Shown piece by piece: positions 40,258 through 48,832 of a stretch of DNA of 64,000 bases (position 1 is the stretch's first letter; each line of letters starts with the position of its first letter). The notes below the pieces were generated by a model that worked only from the letters and a program-made list of their open reading frames with translations, made no database searches and was not told the origin of the DNA. This DNA is from Chryseobacterium sp. IHB B 17019 (GTDB lineage Bacteria > Bacteroidota > Bacteroidia > Flavobacteriales > Weeksellaceae), in contig NZ_CP013293.1 of assembly GCF_001456155.1 (NCBI RefSeq), forward strand, positions 3,100,001-3,164,000, written 5' to 3'. The position numbers and the translations under genes are program-made.

Positions 40258-41139
40258 TTAATTAGACTTCTTGGCCTTAATCATTGCTTCCAATGCATCC
40301 CACATTTCCTGTGGAATAGCTTCCAGCATATTAAATTCGCCTGCACCCTGCAACCACTCTCCGCCATCAATTGTTACGACTTCACCATTTACAAAAGATG
40401 AAAAATCAGAAACGAGGTAAGCAGCAAGATTGGCCAGTTCCTGATGTTCTCCGACTCTTTTCAGCGGATTTTTTTTAGCTAAATCAAACTGATCTTTCAT
40501 ATCACCCGGAAGCAATCTGTCCCAAGCTCCTTTCGTAGGAAACGGTCCCGGCGCGATTGCATTAAAACGAATATTATATTTTCCCCACTCAACAGCGAGA
40601 GATCTTGTCATTGCTAAAACCCCTGCTTTTGCACAAGCTGATGGAACGACGTAAGCAGAACCTGTCCAGGCGTAAGTTGTTACAATATTTAAAACCGTAC
40701 CCGAAGTTTTTGAATCAATCCAGTGTTTTCCGATAGAAAGTGTACAGTTTTTTGTTCCTTTTAAAACAATATCTAAAATAGAATCAAATGCGGAATGTGT
40801 CAATCTTTCTGTTGGAGAAATGAAATTTCCTGCTGCATTATTTAATAGAATATCGATTTTTCCGAATTCTTTTAATGTCGCTTCTTTCATCGCTTCCACC
40901 TCATCCCAATTTCTTACGTCACATGCAACGCAAAGAACTTTTCCGCCCGTTTCCTCTTCCAATTCTTTGGCTGTTCCCTGTAATTTCTCCAAATTTCTGG
41001 AAGTGATCACTACTTTTGCACCCAATTGAAGGAAATATTTGGTCATTGCCTTTCCAAGTCCGCTTCCGCCACCAGTAACGATGGCAACTTTATCTTTCAA
41101 AGCATCTTCACGCAACATCGGCTGTGTATATAGATTCAT
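40258..41139 (-). CDS. 2,4-dienoyl-CoA reductase-like SDR
   Basis: This 293-residue short-chain dehydrogenase has VAIVTGGGSGLGKAM (about 18-32), DILLNNAAGNFISPTERLTH (about 96-115) and the motif TYAWTGSAYVVPSACAKAGV (about 155-174). The catalytic Tyr comes from TTYAWTG and the Lys from the AKAG helix; the normal YxxxK spacing is absent, as in mitochondrial and peroxisomal 2,4-dienoyl-CoA reductases. It probably helps beta-oxidation of polyunsaturated acyl chains using NADPH. It stands alone between a repeat and a long gene-free stretch. Confidence 0.8.
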   Translation of the reverse strand: MNLYTQPMLREDALKDKVAIVTGGGSGLGKAMTKYFLQLGAKVVITSRNLEKLQGTAKELEEETGGKVLCVACDVRNWDEVEAMKEATLKEFGKIDILLNNAAGNFISPTERLTHSAFDSILDIVLKGTKNCTLSIGKHWIDSKTSGTVLNIVTTYAWTGSAYVVPSACAKAGVLAMTRSLAVEWGKYNIRFNAIAPGPFPTKGAWDRLLPGDMKDQFDLAKKNPLKRVGEHQELANLAAYLVSDFSSFVNGEVVTIDGGEWLQGAGEFNMLEAIPQEMWDALEAMIKAKKSN

Positions 41140-41402
41140 ATTTTTTATTTTTCTTAAAAATAGTAAATATTGAGACGCGGTGCTTTAAAATAAGTTAAGA
41201 AATGATGCTGCAAATAATTGTTTTGATTTTAACCTTAAAGAATCAAAAGAAATGATTTATAAATAAGAATTTCAAACTTTACAAAATAGTATGGTAAGAT
41301 TTGTGTGTAGATCCTTGACAGAGATGACAATTTTTCGAATATTTCCCAGTATTTAAATGAATGACTACAACCCTAGCCCCGATTGTAGCATTGTTTGAGC
41401 TC

Positions 41403-41461
41403 ATTTTCCTGGTTTTTTGGTTGCGGCGGCTTTGCCGCCGCAACCAAAAAACCAGGAAAAT
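41403..41461. repeat. 28-bp perfect hairpin in a structured repeat element
   Basis: Arms 41403-41430 and 41434-41461 are exact inverted copies around the loop TTT. The inner end is GC-rich (GCGGCGGC/GCCGCCGC). The flanks (GCCCCG before; AGCG and AAGCGGGA after) resemble those of the element at 47706-47776, so the two are distant relatives. Confidence 0.85.
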
Positions 41462-41503
41462 AGCGAGTGCGAAAAGCGGGAAATTGCTCCTTAAAATAAA
41501 TAC

Positions 41504-41538
41504 AAAAAACAACCTGACAAAATTATCAGGCTGTTTTT
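41504..41538. terminator. Terminator after the DUF1573 gene
   Basis: On the minus strand AACAGCCTGA pairs with TCAGGTTGTT (one wobble), followed by TTTTT. It is also T-rich on the plus strand. It lies 22 bp past the DUF1573 stop. Confidence 0.75.
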
Positions 41539-41560
41539 ATATTGAACAAGATTAAATTAA

Positions 41561-41974
41561 TTATGAAGTCACCACAGTTCCCTTAAAAGAAAGAGTTTTT
41601 GGAGTTTTGCTGTCGCTTGTGGTAACGTTTACCGTTTTCATAAATGCACCCGGAGCTGCTGCATTATAGCTTGCTTCTACAAATCCTTTTTTTCCCGGAA
41701 GAATTGGCGTTTTTGTGTAATCTGCTGTTGTACAACCACATGATGGTGCTACATTTTCGATAACGATTGGCTTTTTCGTTGTGTTAGTAAATTCAAATCT
41801 GATTAATTTTGGTTTTCCCTGAGGAATATTTCCAACATCAATAGATTCTGATTTCCATTTGATTGCATCTGCAAGTACTTTTACGACAGGGGTTCCTTCA
41901 ACAGGAAACACATTTGCGTAAAACGGAGAGAATGCCAAAACTGCTAAAAAAGCTGTAATTTTTAAATTTTTCAT
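41561..41974 (-). CDS. DUF1573 domain secreted protein
   Basis: This 137-residue protein has a signal peptide (MKNLKITAFLAVLAFSPFYA). The DUF1573 pattern is present: VGNIPQGKPKLIRFEFTNTT (about 47-66), VIENVAPSCGCTTADY (about 71-86) and GKKGFVEASYNA. It is an Ig-like beta fold common in Bacteroidota secreted proteins; the role is unknown. The CGC pair may be oxidised. A -7 element TACATTTG lies at 42031-42038. Confidence 0.85.
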   Translation of the reverse strand: MKNLKITAFLAVLAFSPFYANVFPVEGTPVVKVLADAIKWKSESIDVGNIPQGKPKLIRFEFTNTTKKPIVIENVAPSCGCTTADYTKTPILPGKKGFVEASYNAAAPGAFMKTVNVTTSDSKTPKTLSFKGTVVTS

Positions 41975-42030
41975 GATATAAATTTTTATTAATGGTTAAA
42001 AATGAAACCGATTGTTATTTTTTGATATAG

Positions 42031-42038
42031 CAAATGTA
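42031..42038 (-). promoter_or_regulatory. -7 element of the DUF1573 gene
   Basis: TACATTTG on the minus strand fits TAnnTTTG, 56 bp before the ATG. The -33 TTG was not found at the usual distance. Confidence 0.4.
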
Positions 42039-42090
42039 AAGCTGAATATTGGTGTAACTTGTTAATCGCTCTCAAACATTTGTTAACAAG

Positions 42091-42123
42091 TTGTTAATGA
42101 TAAAAGATAAATAGATATTTTTG
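42091..42123 (+). promoter_or_regulatory. Promoter of the histidine kinase/response regulator pair
   Basis: TTG (42091-42093), a 22-base spacer, and TATTTTTG (42116-42123), matching the -33/-7 consensus, lie 20 bp before the kinase ATG. The leader would be short. Confidence 0.45.
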
Positions 42124-42142
42124 GATAATATTGCTTCATTAA

Positions 42143-43396
42143 ATGGAAATAAAAAAACTCAATATTATAATAACTCTCGGGTTGATCGCTATTATCGGAA
42201 TTTTGATAGCCCAACTTCTATGGACAAGACAAGCATATAATCTTGAGGATAAAAAATTTAACCAAACGGTGAACATTGCTTTGCTGGAAGTGGTTGACAA
42301 ACTTTCTGGTGGGAAAACTTCTTTTAATGAAAGCCCGGTACAGAATATTTCTAATGACTATTATGTGGTAAATATCAATAATGAATTTCATCCAGCAGTA
42401 TTGGAACATTATCTTAAAACTGAATTTACACGTCTGCAAATAAATACCGATTATGTTTACGCATTATACAATTGCCATAGTGACAAAATGGTTTATGGAA
42501 AATACATCTCTACTCATCAGGAAAGTCCAAATAATAAGGTTATTAAATTCCCAAAACATAAAAATCTGGTGTATTATTTTTCAATCCGTTTTCCGGATAA
42601 AACGACGTATCTGATTAGTTCGCTGCGTTTTTGGTATTTGCTGACGTTTGCTCTTATCATCATTCTTTTGGTGTATGTTTATTCTATTTATACGATTATT
42701 CAACAGAAAAAATTCTCGGAGCTGCAACGGGATTTTATCAACAATATGACCCATGAGTTCAAGACTCCTCTTTCATCCATACTTTTGGCTTCAGAAGCAT
42801 TGAAAAAGCAAGAAATAATAAAGGAAAATCCTAAACTACAAACCTATATTTCGATTATCACCGATCAAAGTTACAAGCTTAATAATCATATTGAAAAAAT
42901 ATTGAATATTGCTAAAAATGACGCTTCGGGATTGTCATTAAAACCTCAAAGAATAATTTTATTGCCTTTTATTCAGGAAATTGCAGACACCATAAAGCAA
43001 AAGAATGAAAATCTTTCTGTCAAAATAGAAATTGACAGCAATATATCAATCATTGCAGATGAATTTCACTTTACAAATATCATTTATAATATTTTAGATA
43101 ATTCTATTAAATATTGCGAAACTAAACCTGAAATTATTATTTCTTCATTTAAGGATGTAAAAGGTTTATATTTAAAATTTAAAGATAACGGGATAGGAAT
43201 TCCTGCTAAAAATATTCCTCATATTTTTGATAAATTTTACCGGATCAATACAAAAAAAAGTGATGAGGTGAACGGTTTTGGACTGGGCTTATTTTATGTA
43301 AAAAAAATCGTTCAACAGCATAACTGGAAGATTTCAGTTGAAAACAACATCGATAAAGGGATTACTGTCACGCTGTTTTTACCGTCACAAAAATAA
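42143..43396 (+). CDS. Sensor histidine kinase (HisKA, RprX/PorY-like)
   Basis: This 417-residue kinase has two TM segments (about 7-25 and 163-185) that bound a periplasmic sensor of about 135 residues. His204 lies in FINNMTHEFKTPLSSIL. The ATP site has NILDNSIKYC (N box), KDNGIGIPAKNIPHIFDKFY (G1/F box) and GFGLGLFYVKKIVQQH (G2). The layout resembles RprX and PorY of Bacteroidota. It is followed by an OmpR-type regulator gene 11 bp away. The gene set it controls is unknown. Confidence 0.85.
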   Translation: MEIKKLNIIITLGLIAIIGILIAQLLWTRQAYNLEDKKFNQTVNIALLEVVDKLSGGKTSFNESPVQNISNDYYVVNINNEFHPAVLEHYLKTEFTRLQINTDYVYALYNCHSDKMVYGKYISTHQESPNNKVIKFPKHKNLVYYFSIRFPDKTTYLISSLRFWYLLTFALIIILLVYVYSIYTIIQQKKFSELQRDFINNMTHEFKTPLSSILLASEALKKQEIIKENPKLQTYISIITDQSYKLNNHIEKILNIAKNDASGLSLKPQRIILLPFIQEIADTIKQKNENLSVKIEIDSNISIIADEFHFTNIIYNILDNSIKYCETKPEIIISSFKDVKGLYLKFKDNGIGIPAKNIPHIFDKFYRINTKKSDEVNGFGLGLFYVKKIVQQHNWKISVENNIDKGITVTLFLPSQK

Positions 43397-43407
43397 TAGG
43401 GCAAATC

Positions 43408-44088
43408 ATGGAAAAATCTAAAATTTTATATGCCGAAGATGATAAAACCATCGCTTTTCTAATTCAGGATAGTCTGGAAAATTATTATGAAATCGACTGT
43501 TATTCTGACGGGAAATCGGCACTTGAAGCATTCAATAATGGAAGTTTCGACATCTGCCTGTTAGATATCATGATGCCTGAAATGAACGGTTTTGAATTGG
43601 CACAATATATTCGCGATAAAAACTCTGAAATCCCTATCATTTTCATCTCCGCAAAAGCTTTGAAAGAAGACAGAATTAAAGGCCTGAAAATCGGAGCAGA
43701 TGATTATCTGGTAAAACCATTCAGTATTGAGGAACTTATTCTTAAAATTGAAGTTTTCCTGAAACGATCAAAGAAAACAGAATCTTTTCCTCAGAAATAC
43801 AAAGTCGGAAAATACAATTTCGATCCTAAAAATTACACTTTACAAGATGTAGAAAACACTATTTCGCTTACCCAAAGAGAATCCGAATTGCTTCTATATT
43901 TCATCCTCCACAAAAATACAGTCTTAAAAAGGCAGGATATTTTAAAAGCCGTTTGGGGCGACGATGATTATTTTATGGGACGAAGTCTGGATGTTTTTAT
44001 TTCAAGATTGAGAAAAGTTTTTGCCAATGAACAAAATATAATCATTGAAAATCTGCACGGAATTGGTTTCCGCTTTTCTGAAAAATAA
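43408..44088 (+). CDS. OmpR-family response regulator (RprY-like)
   Basis: This 226-residue protein has a receiver domain with Asp53 in CLLDIMMPEMNGFEL, ISAKA and DDYLVKPF. The winged-helix C-terminal domain has LTQRESELLLYFI (about 152-164), ILKAVWGDDDYFMGRSLDVF and ISRLRK. It is the partner of the kinase just upstream. The GH92 gene follows in the same direction after 76 bp, but no proof of regulation is visible. Confidence 0.88.
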   Translation: MEKSKILYAEDDKTIAFLIQDSLENYYEIDCYSDGKSALEAFNNGSFDICLLDIMMPEMNGFELAQYIRDKNSEIPIIFISAKALKEDRIKGLKIGADDYLVKPFSIEELILKIEVFLKRSKKTESFPQKYKVGKYNFDPKNYTLQDVENTISLTQRESELLLYFILHKNTVLKRQDILKAVWGDDDYFMGRSLDVFISRLRKVFANEQNIIIENLHGIGFRFSEK

Positions 44089-44164
44089 TAAGTTACATTA
44101 ATCAAAACAATAAAAATTATTCTTTGATTTTGATTACTTTTATCATTCGAAAATTTACGTATTC

Positions 44165-46462
44165 ATGAAAAATTCGGGAACTTCTGTTTTTCTATTATTT
44201 TTATTATTTAATTTAAATTTTAAAGCTCAACAATTCGAAAAGCTCTATCAATATGTCAATCCATTAATCGGGACAGAAAAAATGGGACATATATATCCCG
44301 GAGCAACTGCACCTTTTGGAGCCGTACAATTAAGTCCGGAAACGGATACAATTTCTTATGACCTGAATGGAAAATACAACGGCGAAGTTTACAAATATTG
44401 CGCAGGATATCGATACGAAGATAAAACGATTGTAGGTTTCAGCTCGACTCATTTTAGTGGAACAGGTCATTCTGATTTGGGGGATTTTTTAATCGTGCCG
44501 ACTGTTGGTAAACTTCAATTAAATCCCGGAACGGCTTCCAATCCTGAAAATGGCTACAGAAGCAGATTTTCACATCAAAACGAAAAAGCAGAAGCAGGTT
44601 ATTATAAAGTAAAGCTTGAGGATCATAATATTTTAGCAGAATTAACGGCAACAACGAGAGTCGGAGTTCATCGCTACACTTTTCCAAAATCTGACCAGGC
44701 ACATATTATTTTGGATTTGATGGCTGGAATTTACAATTATGACGGTAAAAATGTATGGACTTATGTTCGTGTTGAAAACGGAAATACAATTACTGGCTAC
44801 CGTCAAACAAACGGCTGGGCAAGAACGAGAACGGTTTATTTTGCAATGAAATTCTCAAAGCCATTCAAATCTTACGGTCAGAAAAACTATGACGGAAAAC
44901 AAGTTTATAATGGATTTTGGAGAAAATTTGATCAAACCAAAAACTTTCCGGAAATCGCTGGAAAAAATCTGAAAATGTATTTTGATTTTGATACGAATGA
45001 AAATGAAGCGATTGAAGTTAAGCTGGCAATTTCACCTGTTAGCCAAGCGAATGCATTGGAAAATTTAGAAACAGAAGCCGGAAATTTATCTTTCGATCAG
45101 GTCAAAGCAAAAGCTCAGGAAGACTGGAATAAGGAACTAAATAAAATCGTCATTAAAGGTTCTGAAACCGAAAAAACGAACTTTTATACCGCAATGTATC
45201 ACACATTTATCAGTCCGACAACATATACGGACGTCAACGGAGAATATAAAGGTTTAGATCAAAATATTCACAAAGCGGAAGGTTTTACGAACTATACAAC
45301 CTTCTCAATTTGGGACACTTATCGTGCGCTTCATCCGTTTTTTAACATTATTCAGCCGAAAAGAAATAATGACATGGTGAAATCGATGATGGCTCATTAC
45401 AACCAATTTTCCATGAAAATGTTGCCGATCTGGTCACATTACGCGAATGATAATTGGTGTATGAGCGGCTATCACAGCGTGAGTGTGGTTGCAGATGCGA
45501 TTATCAAAGGAAATTATGACGGCGACCCAAAAGAAGCTCTGAAAGCATGTATTGAAACGGCAAATAAAAGGGATTATGAAGGAATCGGGCAATATATAGA
45601 TTTGGGATATATTCCTGCTGAAAAAAGTGGAACTTCGGTTTCCAACACCTTAGAATATGCTTATGACGACTGGGCGATTGCTCAGTTGGCGAAACATTTG
45701 GGTGAAACGGAAATTTATAATCAGTTCATCAAACGTTCTGAAAACTGGAAAAATAATTTCGATAAATCGATCGGATTCATGCGTCCTCGTTTGGCGGATG
45801 GAAGTTTTAAGAAAGATTTTAATGCATTGAGTACGCACGGACAAGGTTTTATTGAAGGAAATTCATGGAACTACAGCTTCTTCGTTCCTCAAAATCCGGA
45901 TGAATTGATTCAACTAATGGGCGGAAAGAAAAAATTCGCTTTAAAATTAGACGAATTGTTCACCATGCATTTGCCCGACGAGTTTTTTGCAGACACGGAA
46001 GATATTACAAGAGAAGGAATTATCGGCGGTTACGTTCATGGAAACGAACCGGCGCATCACGTTGCTTATTTTTATAATTGGGCAGGACAGCCGTGGAAAA
46101 CTCAGGCGCAGATCAGACGGATTTTAGAAATGCAATACAAAGCAACTCCTGATGGATTGGGAGGAAATGATGATGCAGGACAAATGAGTGCGTGGTATAT
46201 TTTGAGTTCGCTTGGTTTTTATCCCGTTGCTCCCGGTTCGGAAGATTATGCGATTGGAAGTCCAGCGATTGACAGTGCTGTTTTAAATTTAGAAAATGGA
46301 AAAAGGTTTGAAATCGAAGCCATCAATCAGCGCCCTAAGAATGTGTATGTTGAAAAAATTCTTCTCAACGGCAAAGAAATAAAAAACTTTACACTGAAAC
46401 ATTCTGATATTATGAATGGTGGGAAATTGAGTTTTTATATGAGTTCTAAGGTTAGGAAATAA
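44165..46462 (+). CDS. GH92 family alpha-mannosidase-like protein
   Basis: This 765-residue protein has a signal peptide (MKNSGTSVFLLFLLFNLNFK). The N-domain carries YVNPLIGTEKMGHIYPGATA (about 30-49) and PFGAVQLSPETD. The catalytic domain has FTNYTTFSIWDTYRALHPFF (about 377-396), GYHSVSVVADAIIKGNY and GNEPAHHVAYFYNWAGQPWK (about 629-648). The final block GGNDDAGQMSAWYILSSLGF (about 669-688) is hallmark GH92. Such enzymes release mannose from alpha-mannosides, needing calcium. It lies downstream of a two-component pair and ends in an inverted repeat at 46470. Confidence 0.92.
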   Translation: MKNSGTSVFLLFLLFNLNFKAQQFEKLYQYVNPLIGTEKMGHIYPGATAPFGAVQLSPETDTISYDLNGKYNGEVYKYCAGYRYEDKTIVGFSSTHFSGTGHSDLGDFLIVPTVGKLQLNPGTASNPENGYRSRFSHQNEKAEAGYYKVKLEDHNILAELTATTRVGVHRYTFPKSDQAHIILDLMAGIYNYDGKNVWTYVRVENGNTITGYRQTNGWARTRTVYFAMKFSKPFKSYGQKNYDGKQVYNGFWRKFDQTKNFPEIAGKNLKMYFDFDTNENEAIEVKLAISPVSQANALENLETEAGNLSFDQVKAKAQEDWNKELNKIVIKGSETEKTNFYTAMYHTFISPTTYTDVNGEYKGLDQNIHKAEGFTNYTTFSIWDTYRALHPFFNIIQPKRNNDMVKSMMAHYNQFSMKMLPIWSHYANDNWCMSGYHSVSVVADAIIKGNYDGDPKEALKACIETANKRDYEGIGQYIDLGYIPAEKSGTSVSNTLEYAYDDWAIAQLAKHLGETEIYNQFIKRSENWKNNFDKSIGFMRPRLADGSFKKDFNALSTHGQGFIEGNSWNYSFFVPQNPDELIQLMGGKKKFALKLDELFTMHLPDEFFADTEDITREGIIGGYVHGNEPAHHVAYFYNWAGQPWKTQAQIRRILEMQYKATPDGLGGNDDAGQMSAWYILSSLGFYPVAPGSEDYAIGSPAIDSAVLNLENGKRFEIEAINQRPKNVYVEKILLNGKEIKNFTLKHSDIMNGGKLSFYMSSKVRK

Positions 46463-46469
46463 TTTAATT

Positions 46470-46507
46470 TCCCACAGATTTCTCAGATTTTCACAGATGA
46501 TTGCGTT
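46470..46507. repeat. Long inverted repeat, left end
   Basis: The sequence from CCCACAGATTTCTCAG to GATGATTGCGTT is the reverse complement of 48718-48753 with a single one-base gap (36 of 37). It brackets an aldo/keto reductase and an AraC regulator. It belongs to a dispersed TTTCCCACAGATT-type family that includes 63061-63149. Confidence 0.8.
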
Positions 46508-46627
46508 ATAATTTTCACAATTAGGGTTAAAGAAGTTAATCCGTAATTTAAATACGACAATCATCGTTTTGCATACATCAGACTCGTAATTTCTGCTGAA
46601 TTTTGTATTGTTAAAAATCAACAGAAT

Positions 46628-47629
46628 ATGAATAAAGTAAAATTAGGAAATCAAGGATTACTCGTTCCGAATATCGGTTTGGGATGTATGGGAATGACGG
46701 GTTTTGGCGATGTGGATACTTATGGGAAAGCTGATGAAAAAGAAGCTATTGCAACCATTCACCGTTCTTTGGAATTGGGTGGAAACTTTCTGGACACTGC
46801 CGATTTGTACGGACCTTTTACGAATGAACGGTTAATTGCAAAAGCTATTGAGGGAAACCGTGACCAATATATTATTGCCACTAAATTCGGTTGGGAAATT
46901 GACGATAATGAACAAATCACCTGGAAAATTAACGGAAGCAAAAACTATGTAAAAAAAGCAGTCGAGCGTTCTCTTAAAAATCTTAAAACTGATTACATCG
47001 ACCTTTATTATATGCACCGCCTGGATAAGAATATTCCTGTTGAAGAAACTGTTGGAGCGATGAGTGATTTGGTTAAGGAAGGAAAAATCGGTTACATCGG
47101 TTTGTCGGAAGTATCTTCAGAAACGGTAAAAAGAGCACACGCAATTCATCCGATTACGGCTGTACAAAGTGAATTTTCTTTATTCGAAAGAACGGTAGAA
47201 GAAAAAGGTGTAATCAAAACTTTAAATGAATTAGGAATCGGTTTTGTGGCTTATTCGCCTTTAGGACGAGGGTTTTTGTCCGGACAGATCCGTTCTATTG
47301 ATGATTTGCCGGAAAATGATTTCCGCAGAGGAATTCCTCGTTTTCAGGAACAGCATTTTCATAAAAACCTTGAACTCGTAGAAGCGATTGAAGATCTTGC
47401 GAAAGAAAAAAATGTAACGTCTTCTCAATTGGCTCTAGCCTGGATCATCAGCAAGGGGATCGTTCCGATTCCCGGAACAAAACGTAGAAAATATCTTGAA
47501 CAAAATATTGAAGCCGGTAACATTGTTTTAAGTGAAGCCGAACTTCAGAAGCTGGAAAGTATTGTACCGCTGGGAACGGATACAGGTGCTCCTTATGATG
47601 AATTCAGTATGGGATTGTTGGATTATTAA
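46628..47629 (+). CDS. Aldo/keto reductase
   Basis: This 333-residue protein is of the YajO/AKR13-like type. The catalytic tetrad is visible: Asp and Tyr in FLDTADLYGPFTNE (about 55-68), Lys in IIATKFGW (about 84-91) and His in DLYYMHRLD. The C-terminal NADPH-binding loop is IVPIPGTKRRKYLEQN (about 283-298). It reduces a carbonyl with NADPH; the substrate is unknown. The AraC regulator gene follows in the same direction with a REP-like palindrome and a structured repeat in between. Both genes lie within a 2.3-kb inverted repeat. Confidence 0.92.
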   Translation: MNKVKLGNQGLLVPNIGLGCMGMTGFGDVDTYGKADEKEAIATIHRSLELGGNFLDTADLYGPFTNERLIAKAIEGNRDQYIIATKFGWEIDDNEQITWKINGSKNYVKKAVERSLKNLKTDYIDLYYMHRLDKNIPVEETVGAMSDLVKEGKIGYIGLSEVSSETVKRAHAIHPITAVQSEFSLFERTVEEKGVIKTLNELGIGFVAYSPLGRGFLSGQIRSIDDLPENDFRRGIPRFQEQHFHKNLELVEAIEDLAKEKNVTSSQLALAWIISKGIVPIPGTKRRKYLEQNIEAGNIVLSEAELQKLESIVPLGTDTGAPYDEFSMGLLDY

Positions 47630-47657
47630 TTTGTAACTTTAATTGTTAAAATAACTC

Positions 47658-47690
47658 AAACCTAACAGGTTTTTGAAACCTGTTAGGTTT
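47658..47690. repeat. REP-like palindrome, copy 4 (A variant)
   Basis: This 33-bp palindrome AAACCTAACAGGTTT(TTG)AAACCTGTTAGGTTT is the A variant, as at 19579-19611, with a slightly different centre. It is over 33 kb from the RAYT gene. Confidence 0.8.
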
Positions 47691-47705
47691 TATGGCGGAA
47701 TACGA

Positions 47706-47776
47706 TCGCGCCCCGGCTTGAACGGAGCTCTTTTTGCGAAGCAAAAAAGCGGGAGTGGAAGACGGAAAAGGCGCCC
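47706..47776. repeat. Structured repeat element with short hairpin
   Basis: GCGCCCCGGCTTGAACGGAG, a hairpin TTTTTGC/GCAAAAA (47731-47737, 47741-47747) with loop GAA, then GCGGGAGTGGAAGACGGAAA and GGCGCCC form an element whose ends also pair (GCGCC/GGCGC). It resembles the one around 41403-41461. It lies 28 bp before the AraC gene. Confidence 0.7.
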
Positions 47777-47803
47777 AAAAATCATTATTAAAGTTTAAAA
47801 ATT

Positions 47804-48700
47804 ATGAACACGATAAAATCTATTTCTGCATTTCATAAACTGCTTTCGCTTCCCGAACCGAAGCATCCGATGGTAAGTGTTATCAATCTTCATGAAAGTG
47901 TTTTTATTGAAGATGATGTCTGGAAAGGTTTTGTCAGCAGATATTATTGTGTCGCCCTAAAACGGAATGCCAAGGGAAAAATAAAATACGGACAGCAACA
48001 TTACGATTATGATAAAGGTGTATTGAGTTTTACGGCACCCAATCAGGTTCAGTATCTGGATTTGCAGACGATGGATTGTGAAAATACCGGCTATCTGCTG
48101 ATTTTTCATGAAGATTTTTTGCTGAAGCATTCTTTAGCAAAGACGATCTCTTCTTACGGATTTTTCTCGTATGCCGTGAATGAAGCACTGCATTTATCTG
48201 AAGATGAAGAGAATGATTTACTCGAAATCATGAATAAAATTAATAAGGAATGTCAGCATATCGACCATCATACGCAGGAAATTATTTTATCGCAGATTGA
48301 ATTGTTATTAAATTATTCCAAACGGTTTTATGAGAGGCAGTTTATTACCCGAAAAAGTGGAAGCCATCAGCTTTTAACGAAATTTGAATCTTATTTAAAT
48401 GATTATTTTAATACAGAATCATCTGAAAAGGGTCTTTTAACGGTTCACCAGCTTGCGGAAGCGATGAATCTTTCTGCTAATTATTTAAGTGACTTTTTGA
48501 GAGTTCATACCGGACAGAATACACAGCAGCATATTCATGAAAAATTGATCAGTAAAGCAAAAGAGAAGCTTTCAACAACAGAACTTTCAATAAGTGAAAT
48601 TGCTTATGAATTAGGATTTGAACATTCGCAGTCTTTCAGTACACTTTTTAAAAAGAAAACGAAGATGTCGCCTTTGGAATTCCGGCAGTCTTTTAATTAA
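47804..48700 (+). CDS. AraC family transcriptional regulator
   Basis: This 298-residue protein has an N-terminal ligand-like region (about 1-185) and a C-terminal AraC HTH pair: GLLTVHQLAEAMNLSANYLS (about 206-225) and LSISEIAYELGFEHSQSFST (about 265-284), ending KKKTKMSPLEFRQSFN. It probably senses a small molecule and controls the neighbouring aldo/keto reductase. The order AKR then regulator, on one strand, is common in Flavobacteria. It ends 18 bp before the right arm of the inverted repeat. Confidence 0.9.
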   Translation: MNTIKSISAFHKLLSLPEPKHPMVSVINLHESVFIEDDVWKGFVSRYYCVALKRNAKGKIKYGQQHYDYDKGVLSFTAPNQVQYLDLQTMDCENTGYLLIFHEDFLLKHSLAKTISSYGFFSYAVNEALHLSEDEENDLLEIMNKINKECQHIDHHTQEIILSQIELLLNYSKRFYERQFITRKSGSHQLLTKFESYLNDYFNTESSEKGLLTVHQLAEAMNLSANYLSDFLRVHTGQNTQQHIHEKLISKAKEKLSTTELSISEIAYELGFEHSQSFSTLFKKKTKMSPLEFRQSFN

Positions 48701-48717
48701 ATTTCCACAGATCTTTA

Positions 48718-48753
48718 AACGCAATCATCTGTAAAATCTGAGAAATCTGTGGG
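48718..48753. repeat. Long inverted repeat, right end
   Basis: It starts AACGCAATCATCTGT and ends AATCTGTGGG, the reverse complement of 46471-46507 apart from one missing base. With TTTCCACAGATC just before it, it also forms a local hairpin. Confidence 0.8.
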
Positions 48754-48778
48754 AGATAAAATAAATTTGATAATGAAA

Positions 48779-48796
48779 AGCGGGCTAAAGCCCGCT
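48779..48796. repeat. Hairpin between convergent AraC and dihydroorotase genes
   Basis: AGCGGGCT (48779-48786) and AGCCCGCT (48789-48796) form an 8-bp perfect stem with a two-base loop, followed by CCTATTG. No T-run follows. It may be a dispersed repeat or a weak terminator. Confidence 0.55.
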
Positions 48797-48832
48797 CCTA
48801 TTGATATAATTATTGTGAGGCTTTTGTTCAAT

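Larger units (their letters stand above)
41140..41560. other. Gene-free stretch with a very long hairpin
   Basis: Of the 421 bp, the main feature is the perfect inverted repeat at 41403-41461 (28-bp arms, 3-base loop), within a larger flanking pattern: ACCCTAGCCCCGATTGT upstream (41370-41386) and AGCGAGTGCGAAAAGCGGGA downstream (41462-41481). This matches a common structured repeat of flavobacteria. Small open frames that span the hairpin (41279-41555) are its by-products. A terminator follows at 41504-41538. Nothing else was seen. Confidence 0.7.

Noticed and set aside
41279-41555. Two opposing small frames across the long hairpin
   Set aside because: They mirror each other because they span the inverted repeat. 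No start signals or conserved sequence supports them.
42143-44088. Naming the two-component pair PorX/PorY of type IX secretion
   Set aside because: The regulator is a plain OmpR type, whereas PorX has a different output domain. The kinase is similar to both RprX and PorY, so no name is given.
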